NCBI GenBank assembly: GCA_050955105.1
Contig: JBPBQZ010000041.1
Span: 1-31,122, forward strand
Source of the DNA: JBPBQZ01 sp050955105
GTDB lineage: Bacteria > Pseudomonadota > Gammaproteobacteria > Burkholderiales > Burkholderiaceae
DNA: 31,122 bases
Direction: 5' to 3'
The position numbers were made by a program, and so were the translations under genes. The notes beneath the pieces are model-generated. The model was not told the DNA's origin. It searched no databases and saw only the letters and a list, made by a program, of their open reading frames with translations. Below, in pieces: positions 7,545 to 15,314 of the stretch (within the stretch, counting starts at the first letter, position 1; each line of letters starts with the position of its first letter).

Positions 7545-8072
7545 ATGCTTCCATCCAGAATCAATACCGAGGCCGTTCGCGCCAGCATCGGCCAGTATGC
7601 GGACACTGAAACTAGCTACGAGGAACGGGGGCGTATCTACGAAGAACTGATCGGCTTCCTGCCACCGCGCATCGAGGCCCGTCTGAGCGTGACGGGTGCG
7701 CTCGATCCGCAATTGGTCGATCTGCAGGAGCGCATGCGTGCGCATGCGATGTATCCCAAAAGTTTCGACGTCAAGACCGCGCAGTTGATGTTGTTCGGCA
7801 TGCTATTGATGGATGGTAGCGACGCAGCGGTGCTGCACGCGATCGCCGCGCGCCGCGCCGGGGCCAGTTGGCATGAATTGCAAGACACGATCAGTCTGTG
7901 CTTCCTGTTTCGCGGGCTGTCGGCGGCCAACCGTGGCGCTGAACTGCTGGCGAATATCGCCCATCGCGAATTGCAGGAAGCGTCCAAGGCGAGCGCCGAC
8001 CAGTCGCTCTCGACAAGCGCTGCAACCGCGGCAACCGCGGACGCGCAACGCCACAAGAGCACGGACCTATGA
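7545..8072 (+). CDS. Carboxymuconolactone decarboxylase-like protein, first gene of catabolic operon
   Basis: A 175-residue protein whose central part (about 70-140) follows the CMD/AhpD helical pattern: FDVKTAQLMLFGMLLMDG, then His98 in VLHAIAARRAGAS, then a GLSAANRGAELL helix. It lacks the CxxC pair of AhpD peroxidases, so a redox role is unlikely. The N-terminal 60 residues and the low-complexity Ser/Ala/Thr tail (about 148-170) are not assigned. In PcaC this fold decarboxylates a carboxymuconolactone. Here it heads an operon in which a decarboxylase for the ring-cleavage product would be expected, and it overlaps the dehydrogenase gene by four bases (ATGA). A decarboxylase role is inference; many CMD-like proteins have other roles. 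The ATG has no good ribosome binding site. Confidence 0.7.
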   Translation: MLPSRINTEAVRASIGQYADTETSYEERGRIYEELIGFLPPRIEARLSVTGALDPQLVDLQERMRAHAMYPKSFDVKTAQLMLFGMLLMDGSDAAVLHAIAARRAGASWHELQDTISLCFLFRGLSAANRGAELLANIAHRELQEASKASADQSLSTSAATAATADAQRHKSTDL

Positions 8073-9535
8073 CGGTGCCGGAGATCCTGCATTTCATCGA
8101 TGGTCGCGCGACCCCATCGCGCGACGCGCGGCTGTTCGACGACCGTTGCCCAGTGGACGACCGCCTGATCGCACGCGTGCATGAGGCCGGGCAAGCGGAG
8201 GTCGATGCTGCGGTAAGGGCGGCGCGGGCGGCCTTCGTGGGGCCATGGGGACGTATGTCGGCGCAGGCGCGTGCCGACATGCTGTGCGCGGTAGCCGACG
8301 GCATCAATCGCCGTTTCGATGCATTCGTGCAAGCTGAGGTGGCCGATACCGGCAAGCCCGTGGCGCTGGCCTCGCATCTCGATATTCCACGGGGCGCCGC
8401 CAATTTCAAATTTTTCGCCGACCTGATCAAGAACGTACCGACCGAGTGTTTCGAGATGGCGACGCCGGACGGCAAGGGCGCGGTGAATTACGCGGTGCGC
8501 ACGCCGAAGGGCGTGATCGGCGTGATCTGTCCATGGAACTTGCCTTTGTTGCTGATGACATGGAAGGTTGCGCCGGCCTTGGCCTGCGGCAACACGGTGG
8601 TCGTCAAGCCTTCGGAAGAAAGCCCGGCCACGGCGGCACTGTTGGGCGAGGTGATGAACGAAGCGGGCATCCCTGCTGGGGTCTACAACGTCGTACATGG
8701 CTTCGGCGCCGGCTCCGCGGGCGAGTGGCTGACCACGCATCCGGACGTCGATGCGATCACCTTCACCGGCGAGACCTCGACCGGTGCGGCCATCTTGCGC
8801 GGCGCCTCCGATGGCATCAAATCGACGTCGATGGAGCTCGGTGGCAAGAACGCCGCGCTGGTGTTCGCGGATTGCGATATGGACGTGGCGATCGAAGCCA
8901 CCGCGCGCTCGGTCTTCGCCAATTGCGGTCAGGTCTGCCTGGGAACCGAACGCGTGTATGTGGAGCGGCCGATCTTCGACACCTTCGTCAGCCGTCTGGC
9001 GCAAGCCGCGCGCTTGATGAAACCAGGGCGCCCCGAGGATGCGGCAACCACGATAGGGCCGCTGATTTCACTTGAACATCGTCGCAAAGTGCTGTCGTAC
9101 TACGCGCTGGCGCGCGACGAAGGTGCGACCGTGGTAAGCGGCGGCGGCATCCCTCAGATGCCGGACGACCTGGCGGACGGCGCGTGGATCGAGCCGACCG
9201 TCTGGACCGGACTGCCCGCTGGCAGTCGCGTGCTGCGCGAGGAGATTTTCGGGCCCTGTTGCCATATCAGTCCGTTCGACACGGAAGAAGAAGCCGTGCA
9301 GCTTGCCAACGATACGCCTTACGGCCTGGCGGCGGCGCTTTACACCACGCAGTTGAGCCGTGCGCATCGTCTCGGCGCACGGCTGCAGGTAGGCATCTGC
9401 TGGATCAACTCATGGTTCCTGCGTGACCTGCGCACGCCGTTCGGCGGCGCCGGACGTTCCGGCATCGGTCGCGAAGGCGGCGTGCATTCACTCGAGTTCT
9501 ATACCGAATTACGCAACGTCTGCATTAAATTATGA
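8069..9535 (+). CDS. 2-aminomuconate / 2-hydroxymuconate 6-semialdehyde dehydrogenase
   Basis: A 488-residue NAD-dependent aldehyde dehydrogenase of usual length. Seen: Asn157 in CPWNLP, Glu256 in MELGGKN and the catalytic Cys290 in NCGQVC. The C-terminal block NSWFLRDLRTPFGG and SGIGREGGVHSLEFYTE is the hallmark of the XylG/DmpC/NahI and AmnC/NbaE group, which oxidises ring-cleavage semialdehydes to muconates. With a 3-hydroxyanthranilate dioxygenase and a RidA-type deaminase in the same operon, 2-aminomuconate semialdehyde is the more likely substrate (as for NbaE/AmnC) than the hydroxy form. It starts at the ATG overlapping the previous stop and is followed after 22 bases by the tautomerase gene. 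The enzyme class is firm; the exact substrate is inferred. Confidence 0.9.
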   Translation: MTVPEILHFIDGRATPSRDARLFDDRCPVDDRLIARVHEAGQAEVDAAVRAARAAFVGPWGRMSAQARADMLCAVADGINRRFDAFVQAEVADTGKPVALASHLDIPRGAANFKFFADLIKNVPTECFEMATPDGKGAVNYAVRTPKGVIGVICPWNLPLLLMTWKVAPALACGNTVVVKPSEESPATAALLGEVMNEAGIPAGVYNVVHGFGAGSAGEWLTTHPDVDAITFTGETSTGAAILRGASDGIKSTSMELGGKNAALVFADCDMDVAIEATARSVFANCGQVCLGTERVYVERPIFDTFVSRLAQAARLMKPGRPEDAATTIGPLISLEHRRKVLSYYALARDEGATVVSGGGIPQMPDDLADGAWIEPTVWTGLPAGSRVLREEIFGPCCHISPFDTEEEAVQLANDTPYGLAAALYTTQLSRAHRLGARLQVGICWINSWFLRDLRTPFGGAGRSGIGREGGVHSLEFYTELRNVCIKL

Positions 9536-9557
9536 TTTTCTCCAACCAGGAAACAGC

Positions 9558-9752
9558 ATGCCCATTGCCCGTATCTCGATAATGGACGGTCGCACCGACG
9601 CGCAGAAGGCCCATCTCATAGCTGCCGTCTCGGACGCGATTCATGAAAGCCTCGGCGCGCCCTATGAAGCCATCAGAGTCTTGCTCGAGGAGGTGCCACG
9701 CACGCAGTGGGGTATCGGCGGCAAGACCGCCATTGAGCTTGGCAAAACCTGA
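9558..9752 (+). CDS. 4-oxalocrotonate tautomerase
   Basis: A 64-residue protein of the usual size for XylH/DmpI subunits. After removal of the initiator Met the N-terminal proline is the general base, and Arg11 and Arg39 sit exactly where the known 4-oxalocrotonate tautomerase has them; Trp50 replaces the usual Phe50. Motifs GRTDAQK and WGIGG match the family. The enzyme converts 2-hydroxymuconate to 2-oxo-3-hexenedioate and is normally a homohexamer. AGGA lies seven bases before the ATG. Its place between the semialdehyde dehydrogenase and the RidA deaminase fits a route from 2-aminomuconate through 2-hydroxymuconate. No 4-oxalocrotonate decarboxylase or oxopentenoate hydratase is seen in the window. 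Confidence 0.93.
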   Translation: MPIARISIMDGRTDAQKAHLIAAVSDAIHESLGAPYEAIRVLLEEVPRTQWGIGGKTAIELGKT

Positions 9753-9786
9753 GCGTAGTTCGCCGTCGCTTTTCAAGGAGCAACCG

Positions 9787-10191
9787 ATGCCAAAGATTCT
9801 GATCCACAGCGAGCAAGCCCCGGTTACGGGCTTCACCGACCTCAGCAAGCCATCGCCACTGGCGCAGGCGATACGCGCGGGCGACATGTTGTATGTGTCG
9901 GGGCAAGGGCCGCTGGACCCGGCGACGCGCGAAGTGGTGGCGGGCGACATCGCCGCGCAGACGGTGCGCGTGCTGAGCAATTTGCGGGCGGTGCTGGCCG
10001 CGGGCGGCGCCGACCTGTCGCAAGTGGTCAATATGCGGGTATGCCTGCGCGACGTTGCCGACTTCCCGGCGTTCAACGAAGCCTTCCGCGACTTCATGGC
10101 GGGCGAGAAAGTTACGCGTACTTGCGTGGGGGGCGTACCGCATCGCGCGGGCGTGCGCGTCGAAATCGACTGCGTCGCGTATTTGGGATGA
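9787..10191 (+). CDS. RidA-family protein, probable 2-aminomuconate deaminase
   Basis: A 134-residue RidA/YjgF-fold protein. Arg111 (TRTCVGG) and Glu126 (VEIDC) match Arg105 and Glu120 of E. coli RidA, which bind and hydrolyse imines. In the 2-aminophenol and 2-nitrobenzoate pathways the deaminases AmnD and NbaF belong to this fold and act after a semialdehyde dehydrogenase of exactly the type encoded two genes upstream. I therefore infer conversion of 2-aminomuconate to 4-oxalocrotonate and ammonia; a general imine-clearing role is the alternative. AAGGAG lies six bases before the ATG. Its last bases overlap the dioxygenase start (ATGA). It differs clearly from the second RidA protein at 13985-14404. 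Confidence 0.85.
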   Translation: MPKILIHSEQAPVTGFTDLSKPSPLAQAIRAGDMLYVSGQGPLDPATREVVAGDIAAQTVRVLSNLRAVLAAGGADLSQVVNMRVCLRDVADFPAFNEAFRDFMAGEKVTRTCVGGVPHRAGVRVEIDCVAYLG

Positions 10192-10760
10192 GCGATATGT
10201 ACAAGATGCCTATCGTCGATCTGCAGCAACGCGTGCAGTCTCTAAAAGACAGCGGCAACTATGTCAGCGTGATGTGGCAACAGCCCGAATCGCTGGTCTT
10301 CGTCGCGCGCGGTCGCGCCTATCGCAGCGAGTTTCACATCAATCCCAGCGATGAAGTGATGTATCAGGTGAAGGGTGAAATGCGCTTGCACTACCGCACG
10401 CCCGACGACAAGGAGGAGGTGGCGGTGATCCCGGAAGGATCGATGATTCACACGCCGGCAGGCATTCCTCATTCACCGCGCTTCGCACCCGATGCCTATG
10501 CGGTGATCCTCGAGCGTCAGCGACGTCCGGGCGAGGTCGACGTGTTCAAGTGGTATTGCCCGGCATGCGATGCGCTACTGCATGTCGAGCGCTTTGTCGT
10601 GGGCAATTACGGTGAAGACCCGGTGGCGCAGGCTTACCGCAGCTTCTATCACACCGAGGCGCATCGCACCTGCAAGGCCTGCGGGCATGTCATGCCCGAT
10701 GCCTTGTCGGCGGCCGAAGCCGACGCGGCCGCGGGCACCGCGGACGGCGCGCCCGACTGA
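10188..10760 (+). CDS. nbaC: 3-hydroxyanthranilate 3,4-dioxygenase
   Basis: A 190-residue cupin. Against the Cupriavidus metallidurans enzyme the iron ligands are present as His50, Glu56 and His95 (FHINPSDEV, PHSPRF), the substrate-binding Arg46, Arg98 and Glu109 are present, and the C-terminal rubredoxin-like iron site has Cys124, Cys127, Cys162 and Cys165 (WYCPACD, TCKACG). The enzyme opens 3-hydroxyanthranilate between C3 and C4 to 2-amino-3-carboxymuconate semialdehyde. The ATG at 10188 overlaps the RidA stop by four bases; an ATG at 10197 is possible. The last 20 residues are a low-complexity Ala/Asp tail. Kynureninase, kynurenine monooxygenase and nitrobenzoate reductase genes are absent, so the source of the substrate is not the usual one within this window. 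Confidence 0.92.
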   Translation: MSDMYKMPIVDLQQRVQSLKDSGNYVSVMWQQPESLVFVARGRAYRSEFHINPSDEVMYQVKGEMRLHYRTPDDKEEVAVIPEGSMIHTPAGIPHSPRFAPDAYAVILERQRRPGEVDVFKWYCPACDALLHVERFVVGNYGEDPVAQAYRSFYHTEAHRTCKACGHVMPDALSAAEADAAAGTADGAPD

Positions 10761-10776
10761 GCGCAAGGACAGCATA

Positions 10777-11676
10777 ATGACGCGGATTCAACTAGGCGGG
10801 GCCTTGGTCACGCGAGTGCAGGATTATGAGGGCCCAGGTTTTCTGCCGGCCGAGATGTTCACCAATTTTCGCGCGGGCCAATGGGAGCCGGAGCGCGACT
10901 GGCTGGCGCCGCGTTTTTTCGATATAGCGGAAGCCCGTACGCGCACCAGCATTCATAGCTGGCTGGTGCGCACGCCGCATCACACGATTCTGATCGACAG
11001 TTGCATCGGCAATCACAAGTCGCGGCCCAGCATCGCGCGCTTCGATCAACGCAACGAGCCGTGGATCGAACGTCTCGCTGCGGCCGGCGCACGGCCCGAA
11101 GACGTCGATTTCGTCATGTGCACCCATCTGCACGCCGACCATGTGGGTTGGAACACACGGCTGCAGGACGGCCGCTGGGTACCGACGTTTCCCAATGCGC
11201 GCTATTTGTTTACGCGCGCCGAGTTCGAGCGCTGGGACGACCGCCGTGCTGACTATTTGCCGCGTCCGCTTAACCAGCATGTCTTTGCCGACAGCATCCT
11301 GCCAGTGGTGGAAGCTGGGCAGATGGTATTGATCGACGATGGTCACACGGTGGATGACCTGTTGAGCGTAGAGGCCGCGCACGGCCATACCAGCGGGCAT
11401 GTGAAGATACGCCTGCGCTCCGGCGGCGCGATGGGCATGTTTTCCGGCGATGTCATTCACCATCCGCTGCAACTGCCATTTCCCGAGTTGTGCTCGGTGT
11501 TCGACGAAGATCCGGTGCAAGCGCTGCAGACCCGTCTCGATATGCTGGCCGATTGCGAAGCGCAGGGCGCCTTGCTGATGCCCACGCATTTCACCGCGCC
11601 CTACTGCTGCCGCCTGACACGGCACGCCGGCTATACAGAAAGCCGGCCGTCGTACCGCGGCCTCTGGCATGCCTGA
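10777..11676 (+). CDS. Metallo-beta-lactamase-fold hydrolase (copy 1)
   Basis: A 299-residue MBL-fold enzyme with the full metal site: THLHADH (His117, His119, Asp121, His122), His204 in HGHTSGH, Asp225 in SGDVIHH and His271 in PTHF, as in AHL lactonases and 4-pyridoxolactonase. No signal peptide, so it is cytoplasmic. It is the last gene of the plus-strand operon, 16 bases after the dioxygenase, with AAGGA seven bases before the ATG. Its position suggests opening of a lactone, cyclic carbamate or ester before or after ring cleavage; the substrate is unknown. It is roughly half identical to the inverted neighbour at 11683-12588. In the helix before the third metal ligand it reads AHGHTSGH where the common form is PGHTPGH. 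Confidence 0.87.
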   Translation: MTRIQLGGALVTRVQDYEGPGFLPAEMFTNFRAGQWEPERDWLAPRFFDIAEARTRTSIHSWLVRTPHHTILIDSCIGNHKSRPSIARFDQRNEPWIERLAAAGARPEDVDFVMCTHLHADHVGWNTRLQDGRWVPTFPNARYLFTRAEFERWDDRRADYLPRPLNQHVFADSILPVVEAGQMVLIDDGHTVDDLLSVEAAHGHTSGHVKIRLRSGGAMGMFSGDVIHHPLQLPFPELCSVFDEDPVQALQTRLDMLADCEAQGALLMPTHFTAPYCCRLTRHAGYTESRPSYRGLWHA

Positions 11677-11682
11677 CGCTTG

Positions 11683-12588
11683 CTAGTGAGCGTGCTGGCA
11701 GGGTACGAAGACCGGGCGGAAACTATCCGCCGCGGTCTCGATCGCAGCGACGTGGGGCGCGGCGAAGTGGGTGGGGAAAAGCAGCGCTCCATGGTCGGCG
11801 CAATATTCCAGCACGCTGCGCCGCGTAACGACTGCCTGCTCCGGTAGCTCGCAAAATCGCGTGCTCCAGGTCGGTTCATAAACCTGGATCGGATGATGAA
11901 TCACATCGCCGCAAAACACACCGCGCTGATCGGCGCTTTGCAATTTCAGGATGACGTGACCCGGGGTGTGGCCAGGCGCCGGCTCTACCAATAAGCCATC
12001 GTCGATGGCGTGCGTGCCGTCGAGCAGCGTTGCCTGCCCGGCGCGAATCACTGGCAGCACGCTGTCGTTATAAACCGCCGAACGGCCCGCGGGCTGTCCG
12101 GCGTAATCGTTGGTCGCGGTATCCCAGCGCGCGTTTTCCGTGCGCGAGAAAAGGTAGCGCGCGTTCGGGAAGGTCGGCACCCACTCGCCATCTTTCAAGC
12201 AGGTATTCCAACCCACATGGTCGGCGTGCAAATGCGTACAAAGAACGATGTCGATGTCTTCCGGCGCCACGCCCGCCGCGCGCAATCGCTCGATGAACGG
12301 CACGTTGAGTTGATTGAAGCGCGGCAGCCACGGGCGCGGCTTGTGATTGCCGGCGCAGCTATCGAGCAAGATCGTGTGGCGGCCCGTGCGAATCAACCAC
12401 GAATGATTGCTGGTGATCAGCGAATCGGATTCCGGCAAGTAATGCGTCGGCACCATCCACGGCAAATGCTCAGTGAAGCGTTCCCTGACAAGATTAGGCA
12501 GGAAAGATGCCGCGGGCGAATCGTTCGGGCCAATTTGCTCCTCGATGCGCGTGATGCTGGTCGAGCCGATTTTCCAGGTCTGCGGCAT
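11683..12588 (-). CDS. Metallo-beta-lactamase-fold hydrolase (copy 2, inverted paralogue)
   Basis: A 301-residue paralogue of the preceding gene on the opposite strand. The metal site is complete: His119, His121, Asp123, His124, His207 (PGHTPGH), Asp228 and His274. Both copies share SWLxRT, IDSC or LDSC, GNHK, HADHVGWNT, WVPTFPNARYLF and GDVIHHP. It is the last gene of the minus-strand operon and ends six bases from copy 1. AAGGAA precedes the ATG by six bases. The N-terminal 60 residues and the segment after GDVIHHP differ most between the copies, so different substrates are likely. It may be a lactonase or amidohydrolase-type enzyme; I cannot name the substrate. Confidence 0.87.
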   Translation of the reverse strand: MPQTWKIGSTSITRIEEQIGPNDSPAASFLPNLVRERFTEHLPWMVPTHYLPESDSLITSNHSWLIRTGRHTILLDSCAGNHKPRPWLPRFNQLNVPFIERLRAAGVAPEDIDIVLCTHLHADHVGWNTCLKDGEWVPTFPNARYLFSRTENARWDTATNDYAGQPAGRSAVYNDSVLPVIRAGQATLLDGTHAIDDGLLVEPAPGHTPGHVILKLQSADQRGVFCGDVIHHPIQVYEPTWSTRFCELPEQAVVTRRSVLEYCADHGALLFPTHFAAPHVAAIETAADSFRPVFVPCQHAH

Positions 12589-12626
12589 GGCGATTCCTTG
12601 TGAGTGGAAGGGGTGGGTGTGGACTG

Positions 12627-13976
12627 TTAGCGGCGTGGTCGGCTTGAGTCATCGAGGCGGTCCAGTATTCCGTAACCGGTGGCGAGGATCGGTAGAAACC
12701 ACGGCTTGCCTGAATACAGAGGCAGCGTTGGAAAATTGACTTGGTCGAAGACGCAAGACGCCTGACCGTTGTCGAGGATCTTGCGCGCCAGGTGATAGCC
12801 CAGGTAATTCATCATCGCCACGCCGTTACCGTTGCAGCCGGCGATGTAGTAGAGGCCGTCCATCTGGCCGATGTGCGGCAGGCTATCGAATGTGAAGGCG
12901 ACCTTGCAGCCCCATGCGTAGTCGATGCGTACGCGATCGAGCTGCGGAAAGGTCTTGACCATGCGGCGGTAAAGAATTGCCGCGGCGCGTTCCGGCGTCA
13001 CCTCGAAAGGCGCGGCGCGGCCGCCATAGAGAAAGCGCGAGCCGTCGGGTGTGCGGCGGAAATAGGCGAGCAGACGACGATTGTCGGCGCCGGTGCGCTG
13101 CTGCGGGAGCAGGCGTGCGGCAAGCTCGTCAGGCAGCGCTTCGGTGACAATGATGTTGCTTACCACCGGCACGACGTGACGCGTCAACGGCGAGCCCGGC
13201 AAGCGACCGGCCTGCGCATTGGTGGCCAGTACTACCGCAGTGGCCTGCAGGGCGGCGCCCGCCGTTTTCAGGATGAAGCCGGCCGGCTGCCGTTCAGTGC
13301 CCAGCACCGCCGTGTTACCGAACAACTGCACGCCGGCTTGCGCGCACAGCGCCAGCAGCGCATGCAGGTAGCGCGCCGGCTGCAGTTGGGCCGAACGCGG
13401 AATCACCATGGTGCCGTAGAACTGGTCCGAGCCGATCTCGCTATGCTGGTCGGCGCGACTCACCATATAGGCGCCGGCATCGTATAACTTGTTGGTCTGC
13501 TCGGCACGCCGCGCCAGGATGTCGTAGTGCTTGGGAGTGGGTGCGCAAGAGAGCCGCCCGCGCAGATGGAAGTCGCAATCGATGGCGTTCTGCGCGATGA
13601 AGTCTTGCATGAAGGTCAACGATTCGAGTGCGCCTCGGGCCAGTTCGCCAACCCCGGGCCCTTGGCTGCCGGTCCAGCGACGCCAACGGTTAACGCTGCC
13701 GAAATCCAGGCCGAAGCTGACGCCGCCGCTGTTGCGTCCGCTGGAATTGAAACCGAAGGCGTCGGCTTCCAGCACCGCCACGGAAACGCCCTGACGCGCC
13801 AGTTCCAGCGCGGTAGCGAGCCCCGAGAAGCCGCCGCCGACCACGGCGACGTCGCAGCGCGCAGGCAGGCGCGGCCGTGGCTCGTCTTGCATGTCTTGCG
13901 GTGGCGCGTCTTTCCACCAGATTGGGAAACGCTCGAAGTCAGTATTGGGCAGACGGCCGCTTGCGGTATTCGTCAT
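12627..13976 (-). CDS. FAD-dependent amine oxidase-like oxidoreductase (DAO family)
   Basis: A 449-residue flavoprotein. The N-terminal dinucleotide fold VAVVGGGFSGL begins near residue 43 and continues to VAVLEAD; GRNSGG (about 80-85) is the pyrophosphate loop common to glycine/sarcosine, PuuB-like and D-amino-acid oxidases, and YIAGCNGNGVAMM near the C-terminus closes over the flavin. Such enzymes oxidise a primary or secondary amine to an imine. It follows the second RidA gene by eight bases, and RidA proteins hydrolyse imines, so the two probably form a pair. It may remove an N-substituent from the substrate or oxidise a derived amino acid. The substrate is unknown. There is no clear ribosome binding site, consistent with translational coupling. 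Confidence 0.82.
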   Translation of the reverse strand: MTNTASGRLPNTDFERFPIWWKDAPPQDMQDEPRPRLPARCDVAVVGGGFSGLATALELARQGVSVAVLEADAFGFNSSGRNSGGVSFGLDFGSVNRWRRWTGSQGPGVGELARGALESLTFMQDFIAQNAIDCDFHLRGRLSCAPTPKHYDILARRAEQTNKLYDAGAYMVSRADQHSEIGSDQFYGTMVIPRSAQLQPARYLHALLALCAQAGVQLFGNTAVLGTERQPAGFILKTAGAALQATAVVLATNAQAGRLPGSPLTRHVVPVVSNIIVTEALPDELAARLLPQQRTGADNRRLLAYFRRTPDGSRFLYGGRAAPFEVTPERAAAILYRRMVKTFPQLDRVRIDYAWGCKVAFTFDSLPHIGQMDGLYYIAGCNGNGVAMMNYLGYHLARKILDNGQASCVFDQVNFPTLPLYSGKPWFLPILATGYGILDRLDDSSRPRR

Positions 13977-13984
13977 TACGCGGC

Positions 13985-14404
13985 TCAGGTCGCCGAAGCT
14001 GCGGTGTCATAGCGGGCCGCGATCACTTCCACTTCCAGCCGCAAACCCGGTTGCGCCAGTTGCGCAATACCAAGCAAGGTCATGGCCGGCCGTGCTTCAC
14101 CCAGATACGGTGCGCGTGCCTTCGAGTAAGCGGGTTGCTCGCGCAGGTCGAGCAGATAGCTGGTGATCTTGACGACGTCGGCCATGGTCATGCCGGCTTC
14201 CTTCAGTAGTGTTTGCACATTCTCAAAAATACGTACGGTTTGCGCTTCGATGCCGGCCTCGACGACACCATCGGCACGCACCCCGACCAATCCACAAGTG
14301 AACAATTGGCGCGCCCCGGCGCGTACCTCGATGGCATTGCTCCACGGGCCGGGCGGCGGCCTCAACAGCGGCGAGGTGATGGGGCGAATTGCTGACTCTG
14401 ACAT
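13985..14404 (-). CDS. RidA-family protein (second copy)
   Basis: A 139-residue RidA/YjgF-fold protein. Arg105 in ARPAMT and Glu124 in LEVEV match the imine-binding pair of RidA. It is only distantly similar to the RidA at 9787-10191 and has a Pro-rich N-terminal strand (about 8-20). AGGAGA precedes the ATG by five bases. It sits between the importer permease (61 bases upstream) and the FAD oxidase (eight bases downstream). The likely role is hydrolysis of the imine made by that oxidase, or protection from reactive enamines. A specific deaminase role as for AmnD cannot be excluded. Confidence 0.85.
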   Translation of the reverse strand: MSESAIRPITSPLLRPPPGPWSNAIEVRAGARQLFTCGLVGVRADGVVEAGIEAQTVRIFENVQTLLKEAGMTMADVVKITSYLLDLREQPAYSKARAPYLGEARPAMTLLGIAQLAQPGLRLEVEVIAARYDTAASAT

Positions 14405-14465
14405 GCGGGTCTCCTGGCTGACGAATCAAGCCGCGTCGCGCGCGGACGGCGAGCGCGGCGCTATC

Positions 14466-15314
14466 TTAAAAACGTAGGTTGCCGCGCTTCGGCGTTTGTT
14501 TCCAAGGCACCAGCAGGCGTTCCAGCCGCACAATGCCAAGCTGCAGCAGATAACCGATCAGCGCCACCAGAATCAGCGCCACGAACATGTCGCGCACTTC
14601 GAAGATCTGCCACGAATGCCAGATGATGTAACCGAGCCCGTGCTCGGTGCCGAAGTCTTCGGCGATGATGACGACGATCAGTGCCATTCCCATGCCGAGC
14701 TGGAAGCCCGCGAAGATGAAGGGCAGCGCGGCGGGCAGTGCGATGGTTCGATACGCCTGCCAGCGGGTGGCGCGGAAGTCGGAGGCGACGTCGAGATAGA
14801 TGCGGTCGATATTCAAGACGCCCGACAAGGTGCTGATGAATACCTGGAAAAACACCGCGACCGCGACGATTACCCATTTGGAAGGCTCGCCGATCCCGAA
14901 AATCAACATCACCAACGGGAACAGCGCGATCTTTGGTACCGGATAGATGGCCGAGATGACGGGCTGCAGCACGCGCCGGATAAGCGGTGAAATGCCCAAC
15001 ACGATGCCCAGTAAAACGCCCGGAACCGCGCCCAGCACGAAGCCGATTGCCATGCGGCTGACGGAGTAGCCGATGTCGATCCACAATTCCGCCGTGCCGC
15101 AAAGCGCCACCAGTTCGACGATGACTGAAGAGGGTGCCGGGAAGAAGCGCGAATCCAGTGCCCCGGCGCGCACCAACGCTTCCCATATCAGCAGGATGGC
15201 CAGAGGCGAAAGAATCGCCATCAGCCAACCCCGGTCGAGCATCTTGTCCAGCGGCGTCGCATCGCGCGCATTGTCAGGCACGATCCTGACTTCGGTAGCG
15301 GATGATTTGATCAT
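14466..15314 (-). CDS. NitT/TauT-family ABC transporter permease
   Basis: A 282-residue inner-membrane protein with a cytoplasmic N-terminus of about 30 residues and about six hydrophobic segments (near 31-50, 84-106, 118-140, 147-167, 196-216, 242-262). The loop DVASDFRATRWQAYRTIALPAALPFI is the EAA motif that docks on the ATPase, and SRFFPAPS and YPVPKIALFPL are typical of SsuC/TauC/NrtB-type permeases. These importers take up sulfonates, nitrate, pyrimidines or aromatic acids such as phthalates. Its ATG overlaps the ATPase stop by four bases (ATGA). With the cluster's ring-cleavage enzymes an aromatic substrate is the most likely cargo. Confidence 0.9.
   Translation of the reverse strand: MIKSSATEVRIVPDNARDATPLDKMLDRGWLMAILSPLAILLIWEALVRAGALDSRFFPAPSSVIVELVALCGTAELWIDIGYSVSRMAIGFVLGAVPGVLLGIVLGISPLIRRVLQPVISAIYPVPKIALFPLVMLIFGIGEPSKWVIVAVAVFFQVFISTLSGVLNIDRIYLDVASDFRATRWQAYRTIALPAALPFIFAGFQLGMGMALIVVIIAEDFGTEHGLGYIIWHSWQIFEVRDMFVALILVALIGYLLQLGIVRLERLLVPWKQTPKRGNLRF

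Noticed and set aside
7637..9004. 455-codon minus-strand open frame
   Set aside because: It is antisense to the CMD-like and dehydrogenase genes, is Arg/His-rich with no domain, and both sense genes are well supported.
9787..14404. The two RidA genes as a recent duplication
   Set aside because: Beyond the fold and the Arg/Glu pair the sequences are too different; they fit separate RidA subfamilies.
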